Of a DNA stretch of 64,000 bases, positions 17,324-26,652 are shown in pieces. The notes below the pieces were generated by a model that worked only from the letters and a program-made list of their open reading frames with translations, had not been told where the DNA came from and ran no database searches. The position numbers were made by a program, and so were the translations under genes. How positions within the stretch are numbered: the stretch's first letter is position 1; every line of letters starts with the position of its first letter. The stretch spans positions 1 through 64,000 of the forward strand of contig NZ_BAABJQ010000033.1 in NCBI RefSeq assembly GCF_039543385.1. The letters are read 5' to 3'. The stretch is from Rugosimonospora acidiphila (lineage in GTDB: Bacteria; Actinomycetota; Actinomycetes; Mycobacteriales; Micromonosporaceae).

Positions 17324-18634
17324 ATGCTCGACTATCGCGACCTCGGCGGGGATCTGGCGGCGGGCGATCACCGGGCCGCGGCGCGGAAGGCGCAGCGTCT
17401 CCTGACCGCGGCCGAGGGAATCCCCTTCGTTCCCTCGGACGAGGTGCCCATCGAGCCGTTGCTGTTCAGCAGCGCCGAATACGACAGCCACCTGGCCGTG
17501 GTCAAGCGCATCGACGCGCTACTCCAGGAGGTGGCCTGGAGCGTCGGGGGCGATCCGGCCGGGCTGAGGGCCGCCCTGACCGGAGGCGATGACAACCACG
17601 ATCTGCTCAGCGCGGACACCACGATGGAGAAGACCTGGGCGTCCTGCATGTTCCGCATCGACGCCGTCGTCAGCGGAGGAGTTCTCAAGGTTCTGGAGAA
17701 CAACGTCGGCGGCTCGATAGGCGGTCCGAACCTCATGCACCTCCTCGTCGGGCAACATCGGGAGGAGGTGGCCGACGTCAGCGGGCGGGTGCACTTCGAT
17801 GATCCCTTCGACGCGCGCCGGCTGCTCTACGAGGACGCCTGCAGGTGGGTGGACGGCCCGCGCTCGGTGGCGCTGTTGGCGACCAAGCGGGAGACTTTCT
17901 ACGCGCATCCCAGGTACTGGTCGGTCGAGACGGAGTTCATGGCGAAGCACGACATCGACGCCGTGTTTCAAGAGCCCGAGGACCTCGCCCACTCGCCGGG
18001 CAGATTCAGCGCCGCCCTCCGCCATTTCATCCCCGCCGAATGGAAGGAGCTGGGCATCGACCTCGACCTCGTGCGGCGCGCCGCGGACAACGGCACGCTC
18101 ATGCTGGCCCCCGAGTCGTCGCGCCTCATCCAGAACAAGAAGGTCCTCGCCTGGCTCTCCTCGGCGGCCGACACGATGAACGGTCACGACCGTGAATTCG
18201 TCGCGGCTCACCTGCCCTGGACCCGCATCGTCGAGCCCGTGGAGGTGGACTACCGGGGCAGGACCTGGCATCTGCCTGAGCTCCTGCGACGCAACCGGGA
18301 GGATTTCGTTCTCAAGCCCGTCTACGGGTACGGCGGCCACGGGGTCACCGTGGGAAGGTTCACGCCGCACGGCGAATGGCGCGGCGCGGTGGAATCCGCG
18401 CTGTCCGACGCGTTCATCGTGCAGGAGTACGCGGAGCCGGACCGCGTCAGCATGGCCTTCTACAACCGCGGAACCGGCACGGCGCGACGCGTCGAGGTGG
18501 CACCCGTGCTGGGTTTCGCCGTCTTCGGTGGAAGGAACGCCGGATGCGTGGTCCGCCACAATCCGGCTCTGACCAGCGGTGTCGTCAACGGCGCTCAGGG
18601 TGCTTCGCAGAACGTGGCGGGCTGGCATGCCTAG
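17324..18634 (+). CDS. ATP-grasp-like ligase
   Basis: A 436-aa protein with LENNVGGSIGGPN around residue 125 and a glycine-rich nucleotide loop LKPVYGYGGHGV near residue 330, followed by IVQEYAEP. This combination fits the circularly permuted ATP-grasp / glutathionylspermidine-synthetase-like group, which makes amide bonds through an acyl phosphate. It starts 5 bp after a strong AAGGAG box. In the cluster it could attach an amine to the released peptide or close the scaffold. I cannot name the acceptor, and a non-catalytic role is possible because the family is diverse. Confidence 0.68.
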   Translation: MLDYRDLGGDLAAGDHRAAARKAQRLLTAAEGIPFVPSDEVPIEPLLFSSAEYDSHLAVVKRIDALLQEVAWSVGGDPAGLRAALTGGDDNHDLLSADTTMEKTWASCMFRIDAVVSGGVLKVLENNVGGSIGGPNLMHLLVGQHREEVADVSGRVHFDDPFDARRLLYEDACRWVDGPRSVALLATKRETFYAHPRYWSVETEFMAKHDIDAVFQEPEDLAHSPGRFSAALRHFIPAEWKELGIDLDLVRRAADNGTLMLAPESSRLIQNKKVLAWLSSAADTMNGHDREFVAAHLPWTRIVEPVEVDYRGRTWHLPELLRRNREDFVLKPVYGYGGHGVTVGRFTPHGEWRGAVESALSDAFIVQEYAEPDRVSMAFYNRGTGTARRVEVAPVLGFAVFGGRNAGCVVRHNPALTSGVVNGAQGASQNVAGWHA

Positions 18635-18679
18635 GCTCCATCCTGCCGCCGGCCGCCCGTGGGATGAGCTGAGCAGCCG

Positions 18680-19939
18680 TTGACAACCGCCGCCAGAGAT
18701 ACGGTCGGCGAGACCTCCACCGGGCCGACGCCGCGGCCCCGGCTGCTGCTGCGCAACCGCGATTACACCAGTTGGTGGATCGGCGGCACGGTCTCGGACT
18801 TTGGTAGTGCGCTGTCGGTCATCGCCTACCCGATGCTCATCCTCGTGTTGACCGGATCGGCCGCGCGCGCCGGCACGGTCGGCGCCGCCGTGAGCATCGG
18901 GGGCCTGGTCACCATGCTGCTCGGCGGAGTGCTCGCGGACCGGTTGTCGCGTCGCACCATCTTGACGGCCGGGCCGCTCATCCAGGCGCTCGCGGTCAGT
19001 ACGGTCGTCGTCTCCGTGGCGACCGGCCACGTCAACATCACGTACCTCTCGGCGGTTGGCTTCGTCCAGGGCCTCGTCAGCGGGCTGGCCGGGGGCGCGG
19101 AACTCGCCACGCTGCGCCGAGTCGTGCCGGAGGAGCAGCTGCCCACCGCCTTCGCGCAGTATCAGGGGCGGACCATGGCCGTCAGGCTGGCCGGGCCGTC
19201 CGCCAGCGGCTTCCTGTTCAGCCTCGCGACCTGGGCTCCGTTCCTCGGCGACGCCCTGTCGTTTTTGGCTGGCGCGCTCGGGGCGGTGCTTATCCGGCGT
19301 CCGCTCGGCCCGGACCCCGACGAGCGTGGGGTCCGCCAATCGGTCTTCGCGAGCATCGGCGCCGGGCTACGGTTCATCCGCCGCAATGCCTATCTGCGGT
19401 TCCTCATGGTGTGGGTCGCGATCGCGAACGCCCGCAACGCGGGATTGTTGATCCTGGTCGTCGTGCTCATCCACAGCCACCACGGCAGTGCCACGCTGGT
19501 TGGAGCCGTGAGTTCCATCGGGGCCATCGGCGGGCTGACCGGGTCGCTCCTGTCGAGCAGGATCGCCGAGCGGGTGCCGGGACGTCTGATCATCATCGCC
19601 CTGTCCTGGATCGCCGCGCTGGTCTTCGTCGGCATCGCCCTCGTGCCGTCCGCGTGGATGATCGCCGCCCTGCTCGCGCTCATGATGTTCCTCACGGGGC
19701 CGATCAACGTCGTCTTCGGCACCTACGAGGCGCGGATCATCCCGGACGCGTTGATGGGCCGGGTGTCGAGCGCCATCAGCTTCGGGGCGGCCTCGATCCA
19801 GTGGCTCGGCCCGTTCGGCGCCGGATTTCTGGCCGAGGCGTTCGGCCCGAAAACCGCGACACTGGCCATCGCTGGTCTCCTGGCCGTCGTGGCTGTCGGT
19901 ACCCAGTTCGCGCGGGGCCCGCGTGCCCTCGCCCAGTGA
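18680..19939 (+). CDS. MFS exporter
   Basis: A 419-aa major facilitator protein with about 12 hydrophobic helices, starting NRDYTSWWIGGTVSDFGSAL and carrying a DRLSRR loop between helices 2 and 3. It resembles the DHA3/enterobactin-exporter type common at the end of peptide clusters. The only start that keeps the first helix is TTG 18680, without a convincing ribosome site; 45 bp separate it from the ATP-grasp gene, so coupling is likely. It is the last + strand gene of the cluster and probably exports the product. It meets the MarR gene head to head 28 bp later. Confidence 0.84.
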   Translation: MTTAARDTVGETSTGPTPRPRLLLRNRDYTSWWIGGTVSDFGSALSVIAYPMLILVLTGSAARAGTVGAAVSIGGLVTMLLGGVLADRLSRRTILTAGPLIQALAVSTVVVSVATGHVNITYLSAVGFVQGLVSGLAGGAELATLRRVVPEEQLPTAFAQYQGRTMAVRLAGPSASGFLFSLATWAPFLGDALSFLAGALGAVLIRRPLGPDPDERGVRQSVFASIGAGLRFIRRNAYLRFLMVWVAIANARNAGLLILVVVLIHSHHGSATLVGAVSSIGAIGGLTGSLLSSRIAERVPGRLIIIALSWIAALVFVGIALVPSAWMIAALLALMMFLTGPINVVFGTYEARIIPDALMGRVSSAISFGAASIQWLGPFGAGFLAEAFGPKTATLAIAGLLAVVAVGTQFARGPRALAQ

Positions 19940-19967
19940 GCCATCATCAGCGGCTGACCCCGCGCGG

Positions 19968-20435
19968 TTACTCGCCGCCTACCCGGGCAGCGGTCCGCCG
20001 TCGCAGGGCCTGCGTCAGTGACGGGGTGATGTCCAGCAGTTGCTTCTGCTGCTCGACCGTCAGGTCGCCGAAAACCGCGGCGATGTCGGCCTGGAACTGC
20101 TGCCAGATCAGGTGCAGGTGGTCGCGCCCGAGCTCGGTCAGGCTGATCACCGTGCTGCGACCGTCGGCCGGGTTGGGCCGGCGATCGATGAAGCCGTCCT
20201 CGGTGAGCGCGTCGACCAGGGACGTGATCCGGCGTTGCGTGACGTTCAGCGAGTAGGCCAGCTGCGTCATGGTCCGGTCGCCGTCCTGGTCGAGGACTCG
20301 AAGCAGCCGCATCCGGGGGTAGCTGACCGAGGCGGCCGGGGTGCACGCGGTGATCCATTTACCCCACGCCGGCCCCAACTCCGTGAACGCGGCGGCCAGA
20401 TCATCAAGTCTGGACTGGGTAGTGGGACGCGGCAT
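19968..20435 (-). CDS. MarR-family transcriptional regulator
   Basis: A 155-aa winged-helix protein: YPRMRLLRVLDQDGDRTMTQLA leads into the recognition helix NVTQRRITSLVDALTEDGFI and the wing RRPNPADGRSTVISLTELG. MarR dimers usually repress nearby genes and release DNA on binding phenolic or other small molecules. It lies 84 bp downstream of the SDR gene on the same strand, so the two may be co-transcribed. The direct repeats at 21323-21354 before the SDR gene are a candidate operator. It is convergent to the exporter and need not control the NRPS cluster. Confidence 0.86.
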   Translation of the reverse strand: MPRPTTQSRLDDLAAAFTELGPAWGKWITACTPAASVSYPRMRLLRVLDQDGDRTMTQLAYSLNVTQRRITSLVDALTEDGFIDRRPNPADGRSTVISLTELGRDHLHLIWQQFQADIAAVFGDLTVEQQKQLLDITPSLTQALRRRTAARVGGE

Positions 20436-20519
20436 GATCCCGATCGTACGTCACCAGCGGACGATCACCCTCGGCATGCCCAGCGCCGCGGGGGCAGCGC
20501 CGGGCATCCACCGGCAAGG

Positions 20520-21284
20520 TCACTGACCGCCGTTGATGTCGAGGTCGGCGGCGGTGATCCACTGCGCGCGGGTCGAGGCGAGGAACGCGACCGCCTCGGC
20601 GACCTCGCGCGGGTCGCCGAAGCGGCCGAGCGGGATGCCGCTCGCCATCGCCGCGAGCGGCGCCCCCATCGCGTCGGCGATGGTCTGCATGATCTCCGTG
20701 CCGCCGGGGGTCTCGACCGGGCCGAGGGTTACCACGTTGACCCGGATGCCGGCCGGGGCCAGGGCGTTGGCCAGACCCTTGCTGTAGGTGGCGAGTGCGG
20801 CCTTGGCCGCCGCGTAGTGCAGCACCGGCGCCTGCGGGTTCTTCGCCACCCCCGTGCTGATGTTGACGATGGCCGCGCCGTTGCCGGACTCCTGCAAGGC
20901 GGGCAGTGCGGCGTTGGTGAGCCGCACGGCCGACAGGAAGTTGATGTCCAGCGAGTCCTGCCATTCGGCGTCCGGGATCGAGGCTGGACCGGCCAGGTGC
21001 ACGCGAGCGGCCCCAGCCGCGTTGACCAGGATGTCCAGGCCGCCGAGCGTCTCCACGGCCCGCTCGGCCAGCTGCCGGGCGCCGGCCTCCGAGCGCAGAT
21101 CGGCCGCGATGAAGGTCGACTCCTTCGGGGTGTCCTCGGTGGCGGTGCGGGCGCTGGTGACCACCGCCGCGCCGGCCTCGATCAGGCGCCGCGCGACGGC
21201 CGCGCCGATACCGCGGGAGCCGCCGGTCACCAGGGCCCGCCGCCCAGCGAACTCGTCGGGCAGGGAAGTAGTAGGGCTGTACAT
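20520..21284 (-). CDS. Short-chain dehydrogenase/reductase
   Basis: A 254-aa classical SDR: TGGSRGIG cofactor loop (about 20-27), NAAGAAR, active-site serine in IVNIST and YAAAK, and GPVETPGG after it. ATG 21284 is chosen over upstream in-frame starts because GGAAGG precedes it by 7 bp and it begins at the usual place. It probably reduces a ketone or oxidises an alcohol with NAD(P); the substrate is unknown. It is followed on the same strand by the MarR gene, an arrangement common for stress- or xenobiotic-inducible reductases. Confidence 0.86.
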   Translation of the reverse strand: MYSPTTSLPDEFAGRRALVTGGSRGIGAAVARRLIEAGAAVVTSARTATEDTPKESTFIAADLRSEAGARQLAERAVETLGGLDILVNAAGAARVHLAGPASIPDAEWQDSLDINFLSAVRLTNAALPALQESGNGAAIVNISTGVAKNPQAPVLHYAAAKAALATYSKGLANALAPAGIRVNVVTLGPVETPGGTEIMQTIADAMGAPLAAMASGIPLGRFGDPREVAEAVAFLASTRAQWITAADLDINGGQ

Positions 21285-21322
21285 CAGAACACCTTCCGAA
21301 ACATGAGTCACACACCCGCTTT

Positions 21323-21354
21323 TACTAGCGGGGTACAACAAATACTAGCGGGGT
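21323..21354. promoter_or_regulatory. Direct repeats upstream of the SDR gene
   Basis: The 12-mer TACTAGCGGGGT occurs twice, at 21323-21334 and 21343-21354, exactly 20 bp apart (about two helical turns), 38 bp and more upstream of the SDR start. The spacing places both copies on one DNA face, as expected for cooperative binding. The MarR protein encoded downstream is the obvious candidate, but this is inferred. Confidence 0.45.
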
Positions 21355-21549
21355 TCAGCATCTCGGCCACGCCCCCGCGATGAGACGCCGGTCACCCCGG
21401 CGCGAACGGTCAGATTGGAATTAATGCCCCAGATTGGATCATGGCTAACATAATTGGCTAAATCCGCGAGCGTCGTTCGGTGCGGCGGGGTTGCCGGTCC
21501 GATCTGGACATCGATGGAACCGTTCGGGGTGCGGGCGCGTTTATCTGGC

Positions 21550-22083
21550 ATGGATGCCCCACCGACGCGGGAGCTGCCGGCAGCGGCACGGGTGCCCGTG
21601 GCGCGCGAGCCGGATGACCACTCGTTCGACGCGTTCTACCGCGCCAAGTCCGACAGCGTGTATCGGGCGCTGGCGATGACGCTCGGCGACGCGCATCTGG
21701 CCCGGGAAGCGACCGACGAGGCGATGACGCGTGCCTGCGCCCGGTGGCACGCCGTACGGAGCATGGAAAACCCCGGCGGGTGGGCATACCGGGTCGGGCT
21801 CAACTGGGCCACCTCGTGGTGGCGCAAGCGGCGCCGGGAGCAGCCACTGTGGCCCGACCGCGACGAGGCGGCGGTGACCGATCCGCAGACCCCGGTGGCC
21901 CTGGCCGCGCTGCGCAGGCTGCCGCTGAACCAGCGCGCCGTGGTCGTCTGCCGGGTGCTGCTGGACCTGTCCACCGTGGAGACAGCGGACCTGCTCGGGC
22001 TCGCGCAGGGCACGGTCAAGAGCCGGCTCGCCCGGGCGCTCGCCGCGCTGCGGACCGTTCTGACCGTTGAGGGTGAGGCGTGA
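21550..22083 (+). CDS. ECF-type RNA polymerase sigma factor
   Basis: A 177-aa sigma-70 family protein. Region 2 is FDAFYRAKSDSVYRALAMTL and region 4 contains LPLNQRAVVVCRVLLDLSTVETADLLGLAQGTVKSRLARAL. ATG 21550 is preferred to the distant in-frame start at 21454, but no good ribosome site is visible, so the mRNA may be leaderless. The stop overlaps the start of a membrane protein gene that probably is its anti-sigma partner. The roughly 265 bp upstream, up to the SDR gene, form a divergent promoter region. Confidence 0.85.
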   Translation: MDAPPTRELPAAARVPVAREPDDHSFDAFYRAKSDSVYRALAMTLGDAHLAREATDEAMTRACARWHAVRSMENPGGWAYRVGLNWATSWWRKRRREQPLWPDRDEAAVTDPQTPVALAALRRLPLNQRAVVVCRVLLDLSTVETADLLGLAQGTVKSRLARALAALRTVLTVEGEA

Positions 22084-23300
22084 TGGGTACCCGGGACGAA
22101 GATCTTGACCTCGATGACGAACTCGTGGCGCTGGTGCGCGGCGCGGCCGCAGACCTTCCCGGGTACCCGGGCGACGTGGCCTCGATCCGGCGTCGCAGGG
22201 CAGCCCGGCGGCGCCGGCAGACCCTGTACGTCGGCCTGTCCGCCGCCCTGGTCGCCACCGTCCTGTTCGGCGGGGTGGCGCTCTTCGGCCCGGTTGGCGG
22301 CCCGGCGCCGCTGACCGTGGTGTCCACCCCGCCGGCCTCGCCCACGGTCGCGGCCAGCCCCCCGGCGCCCGGTACCGCGGGGTTGCAGCGGCTTTTCTTC
22401 GTGCCGTACGGCCAGTCCTCGGAAGGGGACAACGGCGCGCAGGTGGGGGTACGCAACAACGACGACCTGGATGAGGTGCTGCCCGATGGGCGGCTGCTGA
22501 CCAGCCACGTGCCCGGGCTCGCCGCTGTCGTGACGGCGATGTCGCTGCCAGACGGCGGGTTCGTCGCGCTGGGCACCAAGAGCCCGACCGAGACCACGCC
22601 ACCACCGGGCGCCGCGGCGAGCCCGACCCCGGCCGGTGCCGACGAGCGGTTCAACCTCGCGGTGGTGGGCCCGGACGGGAGAGTGCGCTCGCTGCGGGAC
22701 ACCGCGGCGCTCGGCCTGATCGGGACGAACGACCAACGGGTCTTCATGTACGACCGGCAGTCACACCTGCTCACCATGGACCTCGCCACCGGGCGCCAGC
22801 AGGCACTGTCCTGGCCGGCGCTGAGCCCCGGCGCGGCGCTGGCCGGCGGGCACTTCGTCGAGTTGCAGGGCGACGCACAGCAGGGCGACGCGCAGCCCCC
22901 GGACACTCCGACGCACTGCACCCTGCGGGTGCTCGACGACCGTACCGGGGCGCAGACCTCCAGCCGCACCCTTCCGGTTGGCGACTGCGACCCGGGGTTC
23001 GGGATGCGGTTGTCGCCCGATGGGCAGTGGCTGGCGGTCGCCCAGGCCACGCCCGGCGGGTCCGTCGGCGCGATCGGCGTGCTGCTCATCAACGTGGCCA
23101 CGGGACAGCAGTACAGCCAGGTGCTGGATCAGGTCGCTGGCAGCAGCGACGACGGCGAGTCGGTCGACTTCCAGGGCATGGCGTGGCTCGACGCCGGGCG
23201 GCTGCGGATCGCCTGGACGCACCTGCCGGCACATCCCACGCGGATGTACGACAAGTCCGAGGTGCTTCGCCTGCGGACAGTGGCGACGCCCGGGGCGTGA
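22080..23300 (+). CDS. Membrane protein, likely anti-sigma partner
   Basis: A 406-aa protein coupled to the sigma factor by a GTGATG/TGA overlap. It has an N-terminal cytoplasmic part with an arginine cluster (RRRRAARRRRQ), one transmembrane helix (about 50-70), a proline/alanine-rich linker and a large outer domain with beta-propeller-like repeats (RLSPDGQWLAVAQA, INVATGQQYSQVLDQ). This is the layout of single-pass anti-sigma or sensor proteins next to ECF genes. No zinc-binding anti-sigma motif is seen, so the anti-sigma role rests mainly on position. Confidence 0.68.
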   Translation: MMGTRDEDLDLDDELVALVRGAAADLPGYPGDVASIRRRRAARRRRQTLYVGLSAALVATVLFGGVALFGPVGGPAPLTVVSTPPASPTVAASPPAPGTAGLQRLFFVPYGQSSEGDNGAQVGVRNNDDLDEVLPDGRLLTSHVPGLAAVVTAMSLPDGGFVALGTKSPTETTPPPGAAASPTPAGADERFNLAVVGPDGRVRSLRDTAALGLIGTNDQRVFMYDRQSHLLTMDLATGRQQALSWPALSPGAALAGGHFVELQGDAQQGDAQPPDTPTHCTLRVLDDRTGAQTSSRTLPVGDCDPGFGMRLSPDGQWLAVAQATPGGSVGAIGVLLINVATGQQYSQVLDQVAGSSDDGESVDFQGMAWLDAGRLRIAWTHLPAHPTRMYDKSEVLRLRTVATPGA

Positions 23301-23347
23301 GGACGCGGGCACCGCGGGGTGCCGGTCGGTGCCAAGATGGGTCGGTG

Positions 23348-23784
23348 GTGGACGACAGCGATCCCGGGACCGATAAGCTGCCGACCCTCGGCGACGAACG
23401 GCCCAACTCCGTGCGCATGTACGACTACCTGCTCGGCGGCGCGTCCAACTTCGAGGTGGACCGCGAGGCGGCGCGGCAGGCGACGGCGGTGTTCCCGCAC
23501 TTCCGCGTCGCGGTCGGGGTCAACCGGGCGTTCCTCGGCCGGGTCGTCAGCTACCTGGTGTGGCGGGGCATCGACCAGTTCCTCGACCTCGGCTCGGGCA
23601 TTCCGACGGCGGGCAATGTGCACGAGGTGGCCCGCCGCCGCGGATCGCCCGCTTCTTCTCCGGCTACGAACTGGTCGATCCCGGTGTCACGCTGCTACCA
23701 CAATGGCACCCGGATCGGCCGGTCAGCGAGCGGGAAGCCCGCGAGGCCAACCTGTACGGCGGCGTCGGCGTCCTGCGCGGCTGA
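23348..23784 (+). pseudogene. DUF574-type SAM methyltransferase, internally deleted
   Basis: Begins as a normal member of the actinobacterial DUF574 (Methyltransf_19) family: ERPNSVRMYDYLLGGASNF, NRAFLGRVVSYLV, then FLDLGSGIPTAGNVHEVA. Directly after this, in a different frame, comes the family's C-terminal end IARFFSGYELVDPGV up to LYGGVGVLRG and a stop. About half of the usual roughly 270 residues, including most of the SAM-binding core after motif I, are missing at around 23635-23645. The gene cannot make a working enzyme. The junction looks like a simple deletion with loss of frame. Confidence 0.75.
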
Positions 23785-23800
23785 CCCGCCCCGGCGAGCG

Positions 23801-24415
23801 TCAACTGGGGCGTTCGAGCGCGGCCAGGAGGGGCTCGATGGTGGTGACGGCCTGGCCGACCAGGGTGGCGAACGGCGTGGTGCCTTGTTCGGCTACCCAT
23901 CGGCGGGAGGCGGAGAACAGGACGCCCGCGAGCACGAAGGCGATGAGTTCGAGTTGGTAGTCCTCGGCGGGGCGGCCGGTGCGGTTGGCGAGCAGGCGGG
24001 TCAGGAGGTCGATGGTTCTGCGCTCCTGGCCGGCGTGCCGAGCTTCGAGGGCCGGGACGGTCGCGACGAGCCGCATCCGGGCGAAGGTCAGGTCACGGTC
24101 GGCTTCGGCCGCGGCCACGACCGCGCCCATGGCAGCGCGGATGGTCGCGGTCAGGGGCTCGTCGGCGGGTCGCGTGGCGACGGTGGCTTCGAAGAGGGGA
24201 GAGGCGTCGTTGTCGAGCACGACATCTTCCTTCGTGGGGAAGTACCGGTAGAAGGTGGTGGTCGAGGTCTCGGCGGCCTCGGCGATCTGCTCGACGGTGG
24301 TGTGCTCGTAGCCCTGGGCCTCGAACAGGCGCAGCGCCGCGGCTTGGATGGCGCGGCGCAGCTTGATCTTCTTGCGCTCCCGGAGACCGGGAGGCGGATT
24401 GCTCGGTGTGCTCAT
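23801..24415 (-). CDS. TetR-family transcriptional regulator
   Basis: A 204-aa protein. The DNA-binding domain is RRAIQAAALRLFEAQGYEHTTVEQIAEAAETSTTTFYRYFPTKEDVV in pattern, followed by an alpha-helical ligand domain of usual length. It lies 32 bp after a small monooxygenase-like gene on the same strand, so the pair may be one unit in which the regulator controls itself and the enzyme. Its ligand is unknown. Confidence 0.88.
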   Translation of the reverse strand: MSTPSNPPPGLRERKKIKLRRAIQAAALRLFEAQGYEHTTVEQIAEAAETSTTTFYRYFPTKEDVVLDNDASPLFEATVATRPADEPLTATIRAAMGAVVAAAEADRDLTFARMRLVATVPALEARHAGQERRTIDLLTRLLANRTGRPAEDYQLELIAFVLAGVLFSASRRWVAEQGTTPFATLVGQAVTTIEPLLAALERPS

Positions 24416-24447
24416 TGGATTGATCCTTGCTCACCCACGGTGGCAGG

Positions 24448-24735
24448 TCATGCCTGTAGCACTACCTCATAGACGTCAACAGGAGTAGGCGTAATGCCCA
24501 GCTCCGAAGTCGTCCCATCACGCTGCTGGGCGCCTCGGACCTCGAACTGCCGCCGGTCGTCATCGCTGTCCCACAGTGTGATGCTCACGACCTTGCCGCT
24601 GCTACGGTCAGCGAGTAGGTAGAAGCCCCTGAAGCCGGGGGCCTCACGGGTGGCGGAAAGCTGCTCCTCGGAAAGCTTGACGAGATCGGCAAGCTTGTCG
24701 GCTGCCGTTTGCGCGGAGTTGACGCGAGCGAACAT
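24448..24735 (-). CDS. Antibiotic-biosynthesis-monooxygenase-like dimeric alpha-beta barrel protein
   Basis: A 95-aa protein beginning MFARVNSAQ, with GFRGFYLLADRSSGKVVSI in the middle and a W at LWDSDDD, the usual pattern of ABM-type ferredoxin-like barrels. ATG 24735 is used because AAAGGAA precedes it closely; an in-frame start 69 bp upstream would add residues unlike the family. Members bind heme breakdown products, quinols or polyketides, or simply serve as small oxygenases without cofactor. Linked to the TetR gene downstream. Confidence 0.66.
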   Translation of the reverse strand: MFARVNSAQTAADKLADLVKLSEEQLSATREAPGFRGFYLLADRSSGKVVSITLWDSDDDRRQFEVRGAQQRDGTTSELGITPTPVDVYEVVLQA

Positions 24736-24932
24736 GACGTTCCTTTCGGCAGCAGCGACCGTGAACTGGGGAGATCTCGAGCCCGAGGCCGTCGGCGTGG
24801 CCAACGCGCTATCGACCAGACCGTCCGACGCTCAGACAGTCCGGGTTGTTCTACCCTTCGGGTCATAGACACAAACGGCAGGCTAACCCGGATTTCACAG
24901 TTGTCAATCGGCCAGGAGCGGGGCCAAGCTCC

Positions 24933-25130
24933 TCAGGCGCGCCGGCGCGCGCCGTTGGCTCGGCCGGCCTCGGCCGGACCCGCGGGTACGCTCTCGGCCA
25001 GCCGGTCATGCAGGACACGCTGTCCGGGCTCGGTCCGCGCGAGGTCGAGTGTGCGCCGGTAGGCGTCGTGGGCCTGGTCGCGCCGGCCGGAGCGACGGAG
25101 CAGGTCGGTGCGGGTCGGCCTTTTTGGCGA
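24933..25130 (-). pseudogene. Remnant of a large ECF sigma factor (C-terminal end)
   Basis: On the minus strand TRTDLLRRSGRRDQAHDAYR and the following DLARTEPGQRVLHDRLAE match the helical repeat at the very end of ECF sigma factors with a long C-terminal domain, where an LLRRLGR / EARAAYRRAL / EPERRFL pattern is usual. No sigma region 2 or 4 is found nearby, so only the tail is left. Flanking DNA at 24736-24932 and 25131-25400 holds no gene that I can support. Confidence 0.5.
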
Positions 25131-25400
25131 TGACGCCGACCGGGGCATCCTGGCCCGCGTACGGATCCCGGCTGGAATCTTCCCCTAGTCACGCGCCTCA
25201 TTGGCTGTAGAAATAACGGGCCGGGTTGCTGTGCGTGGACGTTGGTGGTGGGGCGAGTCTGCGGCTCGGCCCAGAAGGGTGGCCGGCCACGCGTTCCATC
25301 CGGCAAGGCCCCAGCCGGGTTCGTTCATCATTCACGCATTTGGCCAGTGACCCGGATCGCTAGGCCCGAGAGTGTCAGACCTCATCAATAGTGTTGGTTC

Positions 25401-26652
25401 GTGGACGGGGATCCGTTGATCGGGCTGGAGCAGGCGGTGCGGTCGCTCGCGCGCGCGTCGGTCTGGGCTCAGTCCCCGCAGGTGTTGGTTGACTGTTTGG
25501 ATCGGGCGTATGCGTTGGCGTCGCGGTTGGACGCGGTGCGGCTGGGTTTGATTCGGGAGGTCGATGGGCGGGACCTTGCCCGGCGGCAGGGTGCTACGAC
25601 GACGACCGCGTGGTTGCGTGACCGGTATCGGTTGTCCGGGGGTACGGCGGCGCGTCAGGTGAGGCTCGCCGCGGCGTTGCACGGCGGGTTGCCGAAGACG
25701 GTGGAGGCGTTGGCCGCCGGCACGGTCAATCTTGAGCAGGCTCAGGTGATCGCGGCCGCTGTCCCGACTTTGCCGGGGCATGTTCGGGCCGAGGGGGAGG
25801 AGTTTCTGGTTGGGCAGTGTGCGGTGTTCGGGCCCAGGGAGTTGGGTCGGCTGACCAGCCGACTGCTGGACGTGGTCGCCCCCCAGGTCGCCGAGAGGCA
25901 GGCCGCGCAACAGTTTGGCCCGGGACGAGGACCGTGCCCACGCCGACCGGTGCCTGTATCCGACCGACGTGCCGGGCCAGGCGAGGGTGCGGTTGACCGG
26001 GTGGCTGGATCAGGAGTCCGCCGCCGTGGTCCGGGCGGCGATCGACCCGTTGTGCGCACCCCGACCGGCCGATGAGGCGGGGTTGCGTAGCCCGCAGCAG
26101 CGACGCGCCGACGCCCTGGTGGAGGTATGCCGACTCGCCCTGGCCGGCGGGGAGTTGCCCGACAACGGTGGGGACCGGCCGCAGGTAACCGTCACCGTCG
26201 ACCTGGACACCCTGCGCCGGCAGATCGGCGCCGCCACGTTGGACGATGGGACCGTGCTCAGCCCGGCCGCCGCGCGTCGGCTGGCGTGTGATGCCGGGAT
26301 CGTGCCCGCCGTGCTGGGCAGCACGGGTCAGGTCCTGGACCTCGGCCGGGAACGGCGCCTGTTCACCGGCCCGATCCGCCGAGCCCTGGTGCTACGCGAC
26401 CGGGGTTGCGCGTTTCCCGGCTGCGACCGCCCACCCAGGTGGTGCGACGGGCACCACCTCATCAGTTGGCTGGATGACGGGCCGACCAGCCTCGACAACG
26501 GGGTCCTGCTGTGCGCACACCACCACCGGGTAATCCACCAAGGCGACTGGCAGGTCAGAGTCGCCTCCGACGGGCTACCCGAGTTCATCCCACCCCGATA
26601 CCTCGACCCCGACCAACAACCCCGCCGCAACATCTACCACCGCAGGCAATGA
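25401..26652 (+). pseudogene. DUF222-HNH endonuclease protein, frameshifted
   Basis: The N-terminal DUF222 half (GTG 25401, GLEQAVRSLARAS, later VNLEQAQVIAAAVPTLP) runs into a frameshift at about 25912-25917. The next frame continues exactly where expected (LARDEDRAHADR) through the HNH domain with CAFPGCDRPPRWCDGHHLI and LLCAHHHRVIHQ to the stop at 26652. One extra T in CAGTTTGGCC explains the break; without it the reading would be Q-Q-L-A-R-D. The protein would be about 416 aa. Either a real one-base mutation or a sequencing error. These proteins are often found many times per actinobacterial genome and their role is unclear. Confidence 0.8.
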
